Source of the DNA: Girardinichthys multiradiatus
Taxonomy: Eukaryota; Chordata; Actinopteri; Cyprinodontiformes; Goodeidae
Reading direction: 5' to 3'
Assembly (NCBI RefSeq): GCF_021462225.1
Contig: NC_061815.1
Location: 49,229,873-49,293,872, forward strand
Length of the DNA: 64,000 nt
Shown: positions 1-11,726 of the stretch, in pieces
Numbering within the stretch: position 1 is the stretch's first letter
Layout: every line of letters begins with the position of its first letter
The notes under the pieces: generated by a model
Databases searched by the model: none
What the model saw: the letters and a program-made list of their open reading frames with translations, nothing else
Told to the model about the DNA's origin: nothing
Made by a program: the position numbers and the translations under genes

Positions 1-959
1 TCCCTAATTGGGTAGTCACTCTCTAATGTTGACCAATATTCTCTAGACTCTGTGACCTCTAGGGCCAGAGTTTCACTTTCTTTCATCTTAGTGTTTTACT
101 CATTGCATGAGCAAAATTGGTTATGCTCATTGATGAACAATGATGAGTCAAATCCAGCTATAACTAGTTGAAAGCTCACACAGAGTTTTTTTATTTGATG
201 ATTAATGAAAAATGTGTGCATTATATTGGATGAAGCTTAAATGAGCTCATTTTTGGAGGACTAGGATACATGTCTCTTAAGGTTTCAATGTGTATATTCT
301 TGATAAAGACACAAATCGGTTACATAAGCTCATCAGGTAGACCAGCTCTGTGCTAAGATGCTCCCTGGACACAGTGCAGATTGTGGGAGACAGAAGGACT
401 CTAGCAAAAATAGAAATCATTGTTGGACAATGTCCCCCTCCCCCATACATGAAACTGTTGTAGAGCTGGAGAGCTTCTTCAGTGACAGACTGCTGCATCC
501 TAGGTGCACAAGGGAGAATTATCACATGTCCTTTCTCCAAGCAGCTGTTAGACTTTAAAACCACCACCTCTCCCAACCTCAATAAGTGTTTACATCGCCG
601 CTGTTTTTGCACAGCTTGTTCATTTGTTGCAAATAGTGTATTGTTCTTTATCTCATGGCCAATTACAAATGCGCTTTCTGTATATTTTTAAATCACCCTA
701 CTCAGTTGCAGATTTGCCCATTTAAGAAACTGTGGTGGATGCAGTACAGACTTGGGATCCAATAAAACTGTACAAATACAGATGCAAACCAGCATAAAAG
801 AAATCTACATGTAACAACCCTCGTTAGACCAAATTAAGTCATTGCAATGATGGTTTAAACACAATATTAAAATATTAAACCTTTAATATGTAATTAAGAT
901 TGTATAATAGAACTAAGCTCATATTCAGTTTTACTATTTTGTTTGTTTCATTTTACTTT

Positions 960-1400
960 TTAAAGCTCAGAGTTACGTGAGTACTTTGATTCCATGGAGT
1001 CTGACTATAATAAATCCCAGTAAATGCTGTGTGGTGACGGACATCTCTCGTTCTATTGACAGTTATCAGATTAAGTGATGCAATGGGCCAATCGGCTGCA
1101 TGCCTGTAAAATCTCATGGGGAAATAACAAAGAATGGCTGTCTCTAACTTCATTCATTGTTAGAATCAATCTATAAATAATAAATGAGTGTTCTGCTGCC
1201 TGTGAACAGTCCTGTAATTGGTCTGGCTGCATCACTGACAAATGACAACACTGTACGATCCATGAGCAAAGCCCTCTCTTTTTGGTAATCAATATGTCCA
1301 AAGCAGCTGATATTTTTACATTAATAAACCTTCTGCATTGTGTGAACGACAATCTTATAACCAGGCCATGTGATTGTTCAGTAAGCTTTAATTTGGACAC
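960..1400. promoter_or_regulatory. Candidate conserved noncoding element
   Basis: This stretch has balanced composition, no simple repeat and no repeat family I recognise. It is dense in words typical of developmental enhancers, for example TTGACAG (a TALE-homeodomain-like core) near 1058, CCAATCGG near 1088 and AACAAAGAATGG (SOX/TCF-like) near 1128. Short motifs like these occur by chance, so this is a suspicion from texture only. It could equally be ordinary unique sequence. Confidence 0.2.
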
Positions 1401-1617
1401 ACTACTGCAGTGACTGTTCTTAAATATTTCTGCAGACCTTATTAGTGCCAGACTTGTAGAACCAACAAATCAGTTAAATACCACCTGACCGAGAACATGA
1501 AGGCTAAAAGATCTAAAAAAGCAATACACTATACTCTGATCTAAGGAAATTTAATAACAGAGGAAATACAAAGTCACTAGCCCCTTTGACATAATAGTGT
1601 GTCTTTAAATGTGGAAT

Positions 1618-1653
1618 GGACAAAGTAATCCCCCATTATGGATCACTTTGTCC
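1618..1653. repeat. Imperfect inverted repeat, 14-bp arms
   Basis: The arms at 1618-1631 and 1640-1653 are reverse complements except for one position, with an 8-bp spacer. Each arm carries an ACAAAG core (SOX/TCF-like) next to a TAATCC/GGATC-like word. It may be a paired transcription-factor site or a chance hairpin. Confidence 0.45.
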
Positions 1654-3239
1654 TTTCACCACATAAAAGGCAGTCAGCCGAGATACCGGTCGTGCATGAG
1701 TGGTTGTGCATTTTGTAGCTACGATTGCAGAATCAAATAGGTGTGGTTTAAAAGTCACATCCTTTAAATGCAGATGATAAACTAGGGGATTTCTCTAGGG
1801 TTGAGCTTTGTTTTCACCCTCATGCATGCTGCCCAAATGCTTTCAGTGCTTTAAATAGAAGCAAAGTTGTTGTGCGCTATCCTCAGCATGTTATCCTCAT
1901 CAGGTTTTGCTGATTAACATATTTTGTAGATCAGTCCAACACTGGAGAATGATACAACCCACAGCTTTGGGCACACCAGCATACTCATGCTGCTGTCTTG
2001 TTTTGCTTTGTACTACATCAAACTCCTTACCAAATTCCATTTTACCCCATACAGTCCATAGTTACGGGTCCTCTAGTGCCTCCCAAGGTGGACTAGGGGC
2101 GTAATATTGGTGGATCGACTCCCCATTCCAAGTCAGGACCTTTTAGTTTATTATAAGGTGTAACAAACACATGTAGGTCATGGAAAGAAAAGATTATCTT
2201 AAAGGGGCCAATGACAACTATCAGTTCATGGTTCAGTGGAGGCTTTGGGACTCCAGTGAAACACAATGAGATCCATTATCTACAAATTGAGAAAACATGT
2301 GTCCAGACCACCAAAATTACTCCAAGAGCAAAATAATGACTCACGTCTAAAGCAGTTCATGCTTCAGTTGCCTCAATGTTCATTCATTCATTTTATTCAG
2401 TGATTTATAAAACATCTAAAAAAGGAGACCAAAGTGTAACAATAAAACCATAAAAACATAATGATCACCGAAAAAAGATAATTTAGTTATAAAGGAACAT
2501 AACTGATCAAGTCTCAAAAGTTAAACACACTGTGGACTGATGGCAAACAAAGTAAAACCTTCTGGAAGGTGTGCATGCAGTCACCATTAAAACACAATAA
2601 ACATGGTGGTGGTAGTGTGATGGTCTGGGGCTGCTTTGCTGCTTCATGCCTTAGACAACTTTACATAATTGCTGGAACCATTGATTCATCTCTGTTAGAA
2701 TTATTATTATGAATATATTATTTAATATTTTATTAAATAATAATTGAATAAACATATTTCAATCAACAATCTATGTACTACACTAGAACAATCCAACTAA
2801 CTACCAAGGAAAATTAAAGAATAAAGAAGACCAACGATGTAAAATATGAACAAGTCCATGACCAATAAAGTGATGCAACATTACCATTCAATTTTATTTT
2901 TGTTTGAGAACCAAGGATTATCTTGAAGAATCTGGAATGAAGTTGTAACTTGGAACTAACTTAGCCAATAATTGGTATACATTCAAACAACTATTTACAA
3001 TGCAAGGTCAGATAAAACATTTTCTTAATAAAATAATATTTTAAAGAATGACTCGCTCAATAAAACCTCCCTTCTAGATGACTAATTCTCAATGGTGTTT
3101 AATTCGCTGTCCTTATTTGGTACAATACAATTTAAGGAAGTATTAAAATAAAATCACATTTAGTAAAATAAGATGTAGGAAAATATTATTTTACTAAATT
3201 GGAAACTAACAACCTTTCCGGATAAATGATTCTTAATAG

Positions 3240-3720
3240 ACTCATAAGATGTCAGCGAGTCACATGCTGCCCTTGCTACCTGGACGTGTAAGCAGGAAGG
3301 CTGTGGAGAGATTCATGTTGTGGTACTTGGGGAGCTCAAGTGCCGGCACTAGTCTGGGCTGGTTCCGGGTGCGGACTGGCTGTCTCCACCCCGGAAGGAA
3401 GCATCATGGACCATCTCCTGGGTCTAGGGGCAAGTTGCCACTCTGGTGGAATCGGTACCTGGACCTGGGAGTAAAGAGTATGTATGGGGAGTGTGATTGA
3501 GTGTAGGACATCCATTGTTGTGTGTCTTTACGTTGTGTGCATGTATGTGAGTGTTTTTATGTGTACACATGAGGGTGGGAATGTGTTATTGTGAACGTGC
3601 GTGCCTGTTTTTGTTTTAGGTTGAGTCTTGGGCTACTCCCTTTCAAATGGGGGGCCTATTTCCTCCCCGCCACACTACCTGCTGGTGGCTGGTGTCCTTG
3701 CCCGCAGGTGTACTTGTGAT
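3240..3720. repeat. GC-richer repeat-like block with GT-rich tract
   Basis: This block is conspicuously more GC-rich than its AT-rich surroundings. It holds a GT-rich stretch (about 3488-3600), then C-rich sequence (GCCTATTTCCTCCCCGCC and onward). Its texture resembles GC-rich pieces of fish LINEs, but I cannot name the family. The open frame at 3249-3500 (83 codons) has no recognisable domain and I do not call it a gene. The block lies inside the insertion that splits the Tc1 relic. Confidence 0.4.
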
Positions 3721-3975
3721 ACAAAAATTCTGAGTGCTATTCTGCCAAACAGGACACGGCAAAAAAAAAGAAAAGTGAAGCCACGCTAGTCTTATTACAC
3801 CCTTTTTATGAATGAACGCTGGATACTCGAACAGCAAAATCATTACTTAACTTTGTTGCATACGATCAGCGTGATCGTAGTCACTTTAGGATCCAAGGAT
3901 TATTAAAAATAAAAGCCCTACTTGCCAGTGAGTTTCAGGGCCGTCAACTGACGTGTGCTCTGGTCCCCCAATTAC

Positions 3976-4047
3976 CTGCTCCGCAGCTGGAATGAGATCG
4001 AGCAGAGGCTCTTGAGATAGAGATTCCAGCTGTGACACCTCCTGATC
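3976..4047 (-). other. Exon-like 72-bp open block (weak)
   Basis: On the minus strand a pyrimidine-containing tract ending CACAGCCCAG precedes 72 bases (24 codons) open in one frame, followed by GTAATT. This gives splice-like signals on both sides and phase 0 at both ends. The peptide is acidic and leucine-rich. A 72-base open stretch is not rare by chance, and the block lies among repeats. It may be a scrap of a retroelement gene rather than a host exon. Confidence 0.15.
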
Positions 4048-4084
4048 CTGGGCTGTGTTAGGAATAGATTAATGTGATTTTGAA

Positions 4085-4530
4085 AGTCGAGTTTATTTAT
4101 ATAGCGCTTTTCAGCAACAAGGCACTCAAACCGCTGTACATGAGGAAAAACATTACAATGATACAGAAACTCAAACACAGAAAAACAAATCAAATGACAT
4201 TAATAATCCTTGGGAGTTTACTGGTAAAAGCTGGTTCTAATCCAATCTTTCTAATAGAGGTAATTAGCCCATTAAGTCCTCTGTGGTAAGGAATTCATCC
4301 GGTGCTAGAAGAAAGGTCCAAACTTTAAAATACTAATAATGTTTGGCTTTCACTGGTACGAAATAGTTGTAATAAAATCCTTCTAAGAAATCTAAAAATA
4401 ATTGGTCATTAGTGTAAAAACAGCTTTAGTCCACATTTTCAAATGCTAATAATATTTGGCTTTCGCTGGTAATCCTTCTGAGAAATCTGAAAATCTATGA
4501 AAAGTAATGAAATCACACATCTAGGTAAAG
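4085..4530 (-). repeat. LINE/SINE-tail family with TTTATTTATATAGCGC start (copy 1)
   Basis: The block begins GAGTTTATTTATATAGCGC followed by TTTTCAGCAACAAGGCACTCAA, and is shared with 18911-19160 and 61523-61607. In the other two copies it is preceded by (TCAAG)n. Read on the minus strand this is a 3' tail ending in TATATAAATAAAC plus a (CTTGA)n microsatellite, as in L2-type fish retroelements. This is the longest copy. Its last 200 bases contain an internal imperfect duplication (4318-4397 and 4426-4497). Confidence 0.6.
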
Positions 4531-5000
4531 TAAGATAGGAGGAAAAAAAATCAAAGGTGCAGAGATTCATACATGCCTTTGATTATGTATATTTCAGAGT
4601 CCATGTTCATCCACCTTCATCCATGGCTGGGGTCCCACCAACTCTCTATCAGAAAATATCAATCCATCCTTCTCTGACCTTAAGATCAAGTGTCACTAGA
4701 GTTAAGCGGCAAGACAATAATCCAAATAATCCTGCTGGGCTGCATATAAATCGCTCCAAAAGTTAGGTTTTCTTGCTAAAAAACCCACAATGTGGTTGAA
4801 TTAAAACAATTTCACATGGGATGAGGCTGGTTTGGATAACTTGTTTTCATTTAATAAATAAAATCATCTTTTGAAAATTACTCGTATTTGTATTTATCCA
4901 GGTTCTTCTTGTCTTTTATGATTTGGAATATTTTTATCTGTGACACAAAGTAAAAACAGAAGAAAACTGTAAGACACTGTGAGGGATTTTTACATTAGTA

Positions 5001-6110
5001 AAGATCCAGACTAAAAACGAATGCATATATCAGCCAGAGTTCATTCAATTACAAAATAATCTTTGAACTTCTACCTTGGCTGGTGAATTTGGGCATGTTG
5101 TCTCACTTAGGGACAATGGAATATGGTTTTAATTCTGTATTACTTTTCATTTTTGTGTCATAAGATAGAAGCTTGAAGTTAATTGCTTATTAAATTATCA
5201 TTAACTCAGCACCACTATTTGCATCCAAATAATATCATGAGTGGAGAGGAGAGGAAAGAGATTAAAGTGGAGCATTTTTTTGTACTCTATCTCAAAGTTC
5301 TGTCTGTAGTAAAAAACGGAAAAATACTCTAAAGCTTTACATTAATTTAGTTTTTTATATTATCATAAGTGTATAGCTAAGATGTTTTCATTATAATTAG
5401 CTTTATATTATATATTTGGATATTTGGGGAAATTATCTCATTGTATCTTATGTTTTGGAGTTAAACGTTTACCATACTTTAGGTTTATAATGTATTGTTT
5501 GTTAATTCCTGCTATGGGGATACACATCTTAGCCTTGTAAAAATATCTCAAGTACAAATGTAAGTTTATCTTTTTAAAGTGACCTCACTGATGTGAATTG
5601 GTCCAAAACAGGACTCTGGAAAATCAGCTGATTTCAGTTCAAAGTGAGTGGCCTCAAAACTCCCTATACACTGCTCATAAATTTGGAGATTTGATTGCAC
5701 AATTAGTGGGTCAAAAGTCTGAATTATCATCACTTATAGCAACATGTTTCTTCACTTTCACTATAGGATTTCAGCAGAACAACCTATCAAGTTAGTTACT
5801 TGTTTGATAAAAGCTAATAAAGACAGTGGCGGTTCATGCTTTGGATTCAGGCTTGCAGATGTGAAAAAATACAAACTGCACTAGGGGTGTTGAGTGCTTG
5901 TTTTCCCCATTGTAATTGTTTTCATTAGAGAAAAAGAAACCATAAAAAAATATAGATTTAAATCTTAACTTTCTTGTTGACATACCTCTTCTTCTTCAAT
6001 CATCTTTCATCTCATTTGATGTGACAGACCAACAAAAAGAAGTGTGTTATTATGAAGTCGTAGGAAAATGAAATATGGTCCCAAAGTACCTTTACTAATA
6101 AAAATCTAAA
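5001..6110. other. Gene-free AT-rich stretch
   Basis: I see no gene, repeat family or strong motif here. The sequence is AT-rich with short A and T runs. The longest open frame (5598-5795, 65 codons) shows no domain. Confidence 0.5.
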
Positions 6111-6800
6111 GTGATGCATGCATTCAGTCCACTTTACTCTGATACTCCTAATTCGAAGTGCAATCTACTGCCTTCAGAAGTCACCTTTTTATTAAATAGT
6201 TCCCTTGTTTGTCTGTCAACGCACACCATCATGAAGACCAAGGAACACAGCAGACAGTTCAAGGAGAAAGTTATTGAGAAGTTTAAAGCAGGGTTAGGTT
6301 CTAGAACAATATCCCAAGCTTTGAACATCTCACAGAATTCTATTCAATCCATCATCTGGAGAGACAATGGAGAGAGGATGGACCAACTGCAGACCTACAC
6401 TGATAAACTGGCAATGAGAGTAATATTAAGGGAACCACCTCGGAGGCTTAATGTAACTCTAGAGCTGCTGAGGTGGAAGAATGTGTAGACAGTTGTGTCA
6501 TGCACACCCCAAATCTGGTCATTATGCAGAATTGACAAAGATAAAAGTCATTGTTCAACTAAACTCTCAACATGTCTTGTTTGCAGTTTGCCAAAAAGCA
6601 TCAAGAGAACACAGAAACATCTTGAATAATGTGATTAAGACAAGTGACCAAATAACCCTAAACACATCCTGCCCACAGTGAAACACAGTGGCAGCAGAAT
6701 TATGGTTTAGGGATAGTTTTCTAGGTCCAGGACAAGGAAAATGGTATGAGCTGATGACGATGGAGAGGATTGCAAATCAGTGGCAAGATTTAAAAACTGA
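6111..6800 (+). pseudogene. Tc1-type transposase relic (N-terminal part recognisable)
   Basis: A frame open from 6111 to 6488 contains the start of a fish Tc1 transposase. The natural start is the ATG at 6231 (MKTKEHSRQFKEKV...), not the upstream ATG. About 40 residues of helix-turn-helix DNA-binding domain follow (KFKAGLGSRTISQALNIS, then a recognition helix). The sequence after about codon 50 of the natural frame is decayed, and the frame ends at 6488. Downstream to about 6800 there are scraps of the middle and the HSGSRIMV-like region. A normal Tc1 transposase is about 340 residues, so most of the catalytic DDE core is missing or frameshifted. Intact terminal inverted repeats are not visible. 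The family call is confident. The copy is inactive, and is a different copy from the relics at 2230 and 47330. Confidence 0.75.
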
Positions 6801-7562
6801 TGCTCACTGATTATTTCCATTTCAGTTCATAATTATGCACTAGTTTGTGATAGTCTTTTACATATATATCTTAAAGTCTGTTGTCATAACTCGAAAATAT
6901 GTGGAAAAGTTGAAGAGGCATGAATATTTTTCTAAGGCACTCCATGTCTGCTGTATCACAACAAGAAACATGAGGTCCAGCCAGGTGTGGGGACATAAGC
7001 CCATCCCCCAGGGCAGACTTGGTCCAGTAATGTACCCTTGTAACTCCATCTCTGAGCACACAGCTAACTGGTGAAATGTACCTTCTCCTGCTGGCACTAT
7101 TCTCTCATTCCTCTGTTGTGACCTTCTTCATTTCCCTTCCATTGGGGAACTGCACTGATCCAAGCAAACAAGACGAGAAAAGTATGCATAACATTTTACT
7201 TTTATTTACAGTCCGGATTATTGATAAAGAGTTTGTAGGATTCAGCTTCTAATTAAACATTCAACATCAAAGTACGCATGAAGATACAAGTTTATTGAAA
7301 ACCTCATTACTTTCGATTTACCTAAAGCTCAGGAACAGTCTTTGAGCTAATGTAGATATTTTTTTCATAAAGATTACATCTCAGTATCAAGTTCCCACCT
7401 GAATAAAGTAATTTTTCTCCCTATCATTTCTGCTCTTGAATAACTTAACTAAGCCTCGGATCTTGATTAACTTGCTCACCCAAAACGTAATCAAATTTGA
7501 GAAATGTTCTAAAGAATCACTGTGAATAATTCAAAACTTCAACATTTTGTACGATTTTGGCA
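6801..7562. other. Gene-free stretch
   Basis: No gene or known repeat family is visible. Short frames on both strands at 6847-7097 overlap each other and show no domain. Confidence 0.5.
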
Positions 7563-7573
7563 CCCAGTGAAAT

Positions 7574-7935
7574 GTCAGTCAGTCATTTTCTACCGCTTAT
7601 TCCATAGTGGGTCACAGGGAAGCTGGTGCCTATTTCCAGCAGTCTATGGGCGAGAGGCGGGGTACACCCTGGACAGGTCACCAGTCCATCACAGGGCAAC
7701 ACACAAACAACCATACACAAACTCATTCATACACCTAAGGGCAATTTAGAGTGACCAATTAACCTAACTGGCATGTCTTTGGACTGTGGGAGGAAGCCGG
7801 AGTACCTGGTGAAAACCCACGCATGCACAGGGAGAACATGCAAACTCCATGCAGAAAGACCCCCGGCCAGGAATTGAACCCAGGATCTTCTTGCTGCAAG
7901 GCAACAGTGCTACCAACTGCGCCACCGTGCAGCCC
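7574..7935 (-). mobile_element. tRNA-derived SINE, copy 1, with target-site duplication
   Basis: This is the reverse complement of the SINE described at 60546-60903. The head (GGCTGCACGGTGGCGCAGTT on the minus strand) is at the 7935 end, and the tail ending in TGACTGAC is at the 7574 end. It is flanked by an 11-bp perfect direct repeat, CCCAGTGAAAT, at 7563-7573 and 7936-7946, which marks insertion by target-primed reverse transcription. The element carries tRNA-like A and B boxes for RNA polymerase III and encodes no protein. The short open frames across it are incidental. Confidence 0.85.
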
Positions 7936-7946
7936 CCCAGTGAAAT

Positions 7947-8334
7947 ATTTCTAAACAAAATATACCCTGCTTTAGGTGTTTATAAAATATGCTATAAAAA
8001 CTTTACAGCTGGGCGACCTACACTGCAGTTTCCAAAACTATGAATTATCATCTATCACCACAGTGACATTTTTACCGAGGGCCCTGCATTTAAGATTATG
8101 CACATGAAAAAAATGGCTAGATGAAATAAAGGAAATTAGAGTAATATATTCTGAATATTTTTGTGATACAGCAAGGAACTCCCAAATAAACAGAAGATCA
8201 ACACAAATAATTGGTTAGAATACAAATGCTTGGCTGATAAATAGGATTAACCAAGCCTGACTTTCCACCTCGATGCTGAGGCTAATTTTGATGGTACTTC
8301 TGGGATAAAAAAGTCTGATATTTTTTGTATTTTT
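7947..8334. other. Gene-free stretch between SINE and LINE fragment
   Basis: AT-rich sequence with no gene or repeat family that I recognise. Confidence 0.5.
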
Positions 8335-8925
8335 CTGGGTTAAATGAAGGCACTCGTACTCATACTTGTCGTCTTCAGCTTCATCCGGGACCGGTGACAA
8401 AGGGCAGCCTTGCTGGAGTCCAACATGCACTTTGTGCCAGCAATGTGGACCAAACTTCTGCTCTGCTTGTACAGAGACCGGACGGCCCCTAATAAGGGGC
8501 CCCCAATTCCATACTCCTGGAGCACCCTCCACAGGGCACCATGAGGGACACAGTCGAATGCCTTTCCAGGTCCACAAAACACATGGACCCTTGAGTACCC
8601 TGCAGACGGTGAAGAGCTGGTCCAGTGTTCCACGGCTGGGACAAAAACCACACAGCTCCTCCTGAAGCCGAGGTTCGACTATCGGCCGGATTCTCCCTTC
8701 CAATTCCCTAGCATAGGCCTTACCAGGAGGGCTGAGGGTCCTACCCTGGAGCCAGGCATGGGGTCGGGACTTGTCGGAGAGTGCCTTGTGATTGGGTTGC
8801 TCCTCGCAGGATCCGGCCGGGCCAAGGGCGATCAAGAGACGCGAGGCCATTCCCCCATGGGGCCAACATGAACCATAAAGGCCTGGTTCAAAGAAGAATG
8901 GGCAGCGGTGACCAAACACGGGTTA
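8335..8925 (-). pseudogene. Non-LTR retrotransposon reverse-transcriptase fragment
   Basis: Minus-strand frames at 8215-8919 and 8340-8651 together show a typical LINE reverse transcriptase. YARELEGRIRPIVEPRLQEELCGF-like sequence (residues about 67-92 of the longer frame) leads into a GTLDQLF motif. In the second frame comes a GKAFDCVPHGALWRVLQEYG region, where KAFD corresponds to the first catalytic aspartate, then a GLQQGCPLSPV block (fingers/palm). One frameshift near 8560 separates the pieces. The copy ends before the YxDD box, so the catalytic core is incomplete. The 5' side (8735-8925) is GC-rich and belongs to the same or an adjoining repeat. The local GC content is far higher than the flanks. 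The clade is uncertain; RT homology is clear. Confidence 0.75.
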
Positions 8926-11714
8926 CTTAAATGCACTGAATTCACAACTCAAATTGGACCAAATACATACAGAAACAAGCATGCACATCAAGTCCAGCAA
9001 ATGAGAGTCATTTGCACCTATTTTTGCATGAGGTTGTAGTTTCTCAGCAACAGACACCTCAGATGCAGTGCAGTGAGAAAGAAATAGAGATTGTAGAGTT
9101 TTGCTTTTTTGATATTGTTTTATTTAAAGAGAAACCAGGGTCATGACCTAATGAGACCATCTCTGACTGGAGGAATAACATCAGAATGACATTTCTAAAT
9201 CAATAAGTGATGCTGCAAATTGTGAAACACAGTGGAATGATGCACCCCTTTAATTGATTCATTTTGGAATCAACAGAATTGATTAAAATTCAAGTATATT
9301 TTATTGTACGATTGTTACATGCAGTCTCGACAAATATACTACACTAACATGTAATTACATTACACTAAAGAAAGTAACACTTTTTTGTGATTACATGAGT
9401 TTACCTCAGCAATGTTTTGTAACAGAGAGCTCTTTACAGAAGTAATTCATCTGAGTTCTGTTTTTTAAGCTTTACATGTGAAAAACCTGTTGCAGCAATC
9501 CGCAATTCTAAGATTTGTGCAGTGTCTTTAAAACAATTTGCTTGATTTGATAAATTATTTGCATACCGCCTTTCAAAAACAAAAATTGCTCTGGTCTTTA
9601 AGAATGTGAAGCTATTTGTTCTGGTTGTAACTTATTTAAATCTAAATAATCACAAGCAGGCAGGCTTTTTCCTAAATTCCTGATAATGTCTGATTATAAT
9701 GTAGGCAGACTTGGTCAGCACTGAAACATGCTATTAGCTTGCTTAAGCAAATGTAGCAGCATCTCTTTTTCTAGTTTCAAAATTAGAAGAGTCAGCAAAC
9801 AAAGTTTTTCATACAAGTGGCACCAGCAAATATCTTCATGAATGTTCTTCACTGTTTCCTACAGCAATCTGTGTTTTTTTCAGTGTTTCTATTCCTCTGA
9901 GTTCATCAGTGTATTTCAGCAATTCTTTGTAGCTGATTTTTAGAAGCAACAGCTAAGAAAAAGTGCATGTATTTTTTAAAAATTTGTATTTAATTATGTT
10001 ACAGAATCCTTTTCAGGTATTTTAATTTTTAATCAAACTTCTTGATTAGATCTATTGTAACTTGCAGGCTCGTGTCCTACTCAGACATGTTCACAGAACC
10101 GACAACAGAAGTACCATGCTTATCACTTAACTCTTGTTTTGCATAATATTCCACTTTTTGAGTAATTGGTTTAGGAACTCTTGCACATAAAACCATACAA
10201 ATATTTATTTTTCCAATCATTTGCATCTGGCCTCAATAATAAGCTAGTGGAAGGAACAAATGGCATGTTTGTGGGTGGAAATGTGTTAAAACCAAAAGTG
10301 ATGGGAGTCTGTGCTGCAGTGTGTACAGCAGCACACATAAAGCAAATGAAGCATTTCTATTGATTGTCACTTCCTTGGGTTCCACTGTTTGGCAATGAGG
10401 AGTGGGGGGTCTCCCTCTATCAGCTGACACGGCTCATTGTTCACCATAGACTAATAAAGAGCTTTACTGTTGCCATTATGCATTCTTTGCAGCTAGAGCC
10501 AGACTGATGGCAAGCCTCAAAGATAGAAGTCATTTTATGTTTAAACAAAAACAGATGGAGTCGCTCAAATACTGAATTTCTTCAGTAAGCATAAATCTAC
10601 ATGTTAAATTATTTCAAATACTATTTATACCATAACAGGCCTGCCAGAAATACTTATTTTCTTGGATACTGGATTCTGACAAAATACAATTATTTGAATC
10701 CTCAAGATTTTTGGATGCTTGCTCTTTTAAACTTGGACATTAATACAAAAATAGTTTTACAAACTCTACAGCTGGTAAAAACTGCTAAATCGAAGTCTAC
10801 TGAGTAGGGATTTAGGTTTGATATTTTTGCTTGTTTTTTATTCATAGGTTTCTTTTTTAAATTAGTGTTTTTTGTAGCTAAGGTGTGTTTTTTAACCCTT
10901 TCAGACCTTTCGCTTTCAAACAGAAATTGAGCTGATATTTAGCTGCGCAAGTGAGCCCAACATTTACTAGCAGCCTTCATATTTCCTTAATCATCAGAGA
11001 AGGAGCTTTTGTAAATAGACAATCTAGGTGAGAGTGTCGGGCCCCCGCCAGAGTGCCACAGGTTTAATGTTGTGTGTGTGAGAAGGAGACACCATTCTCC
11101 AAGCACACTTATTGACAGATTTGCAGCCTAATGGGCTGTAATGAGAATGTTCAGTCTCATTTTGACCCACTCCACAGCCAGTAGAAATCAAGCCTGGAGA
11201 TAAAACCTTGACCTTTTTGCCCCAATGCACTGTAGATAATTAGCCAATTCCTTCCTCTTAATCATGAACACCTTAAAGCATGAACCAAGGAAAGTAGAGT
11301 GTGGTTGATGCTGTAGATGTTATGTTGAATTCTGCTTGTTTTAAATGTTAATCTGTTTTTGTTGTCACAAATGGCTGGAATATGGTTTCACATTTTCATT
11401 TGATTTTATTTTGTGTGGCAGCCTGAAATGACACTAAAAATTGCACTTTCTTGGGACTGTGCATTTAGGATTGTTTCCATAATAAAGGTTAAAGCAGTCT
11501 CTGAAAGGTCATTCAGAACAGAAAAGAAGTAGGTGAAACTAGTTGCATGTAAAAATCTCACATCTTGTAAAGAAATGTCTGCTCATCATATGGAGTTTAG
11601 TCAGTAGTAGCCCCACCATGTGGCTGAGGAAATTAGTTTGCTTTAATAATGATAGTATGTCTTAAACCAATGTGAATCTGGCCCCAATAGTTGTATAAGA
11701 ACACATCAATAATA
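8926..11714. other. Long gene-free stretch
   Basis: No gene or recognised repeat is seen over 2.8 kb. Frames are 70 codons or fewer. The 10890-11240 part is less AT-rich and includes a stretch near 11110-11150 (ATTGACAGATTTG, then CTAATGGGCTGTAATGAG) that has the texture of a conserved noncoding element. This is an impression only. Confidence 0.45.
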
Positions 11715-11726
11715 TGGATTCACACC

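Larger units (their letters stand above)
1..2229. other. Gene-free unique-looking sequence
   Basis: I see no gene and no repeat family I recognise here. Reading frames are short (110 codons or fewer), overlap on both strands and show no domain. The sequence is AT-rich and not low-complexity. Two sub-stretches, 960-1400 and 1600-1770, look less decayed than their surroundings and have their own entries. Confidence 0.5.
2230..5000 (+). mobile_element. Tc1-type DNA transposon relic split by a 1.9-kb insertion
   Basis: The left part (about 2230-2705) carries recognisable teleost Tc1 transposase sequence. There is a proline- and arginine-rich linker stretch around 2310-2340, then the HGGGSVMVWGCFAAS segment encoded near 2602-2650, which surrounds the second catalytic region. 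The right part (about 4645-5000) resumes in the same orientation with the segment that normally follows (YQK..., then the decayed DDE region). It continues with the AT-rich 3' end, whose TTTAATAAATAAAATCAT-like sequence is typical of this lineage. Between them lies about 1.9 kb of unrelated repeats. The gene is riddled with stops, frameshifts and deletions, so it is a dead copy. Assignment to Tc1/mariner is firm; the exact ends and the joining of the halves are inferred from the order of the fragments. Confidence 0.65.

Noticed and set aside
1618..1653. Rho-independent-type terminator
   Set aside because: The window is eukaryotic; a stem without a following T run in this setting has no such meaning.
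3249..3500. 83-codon frame in a GC-rich block
   Set aside because: The frame exists because GC-rich DNA has few stops; the block looks like a repeat and the peptide has no domain.
8366..8665. 99-codon plus-strand frame
   Set aside because: It is the opposite strand of the LINE reverse-transcriptase fragment, where the protein homology lies on the minus strand.
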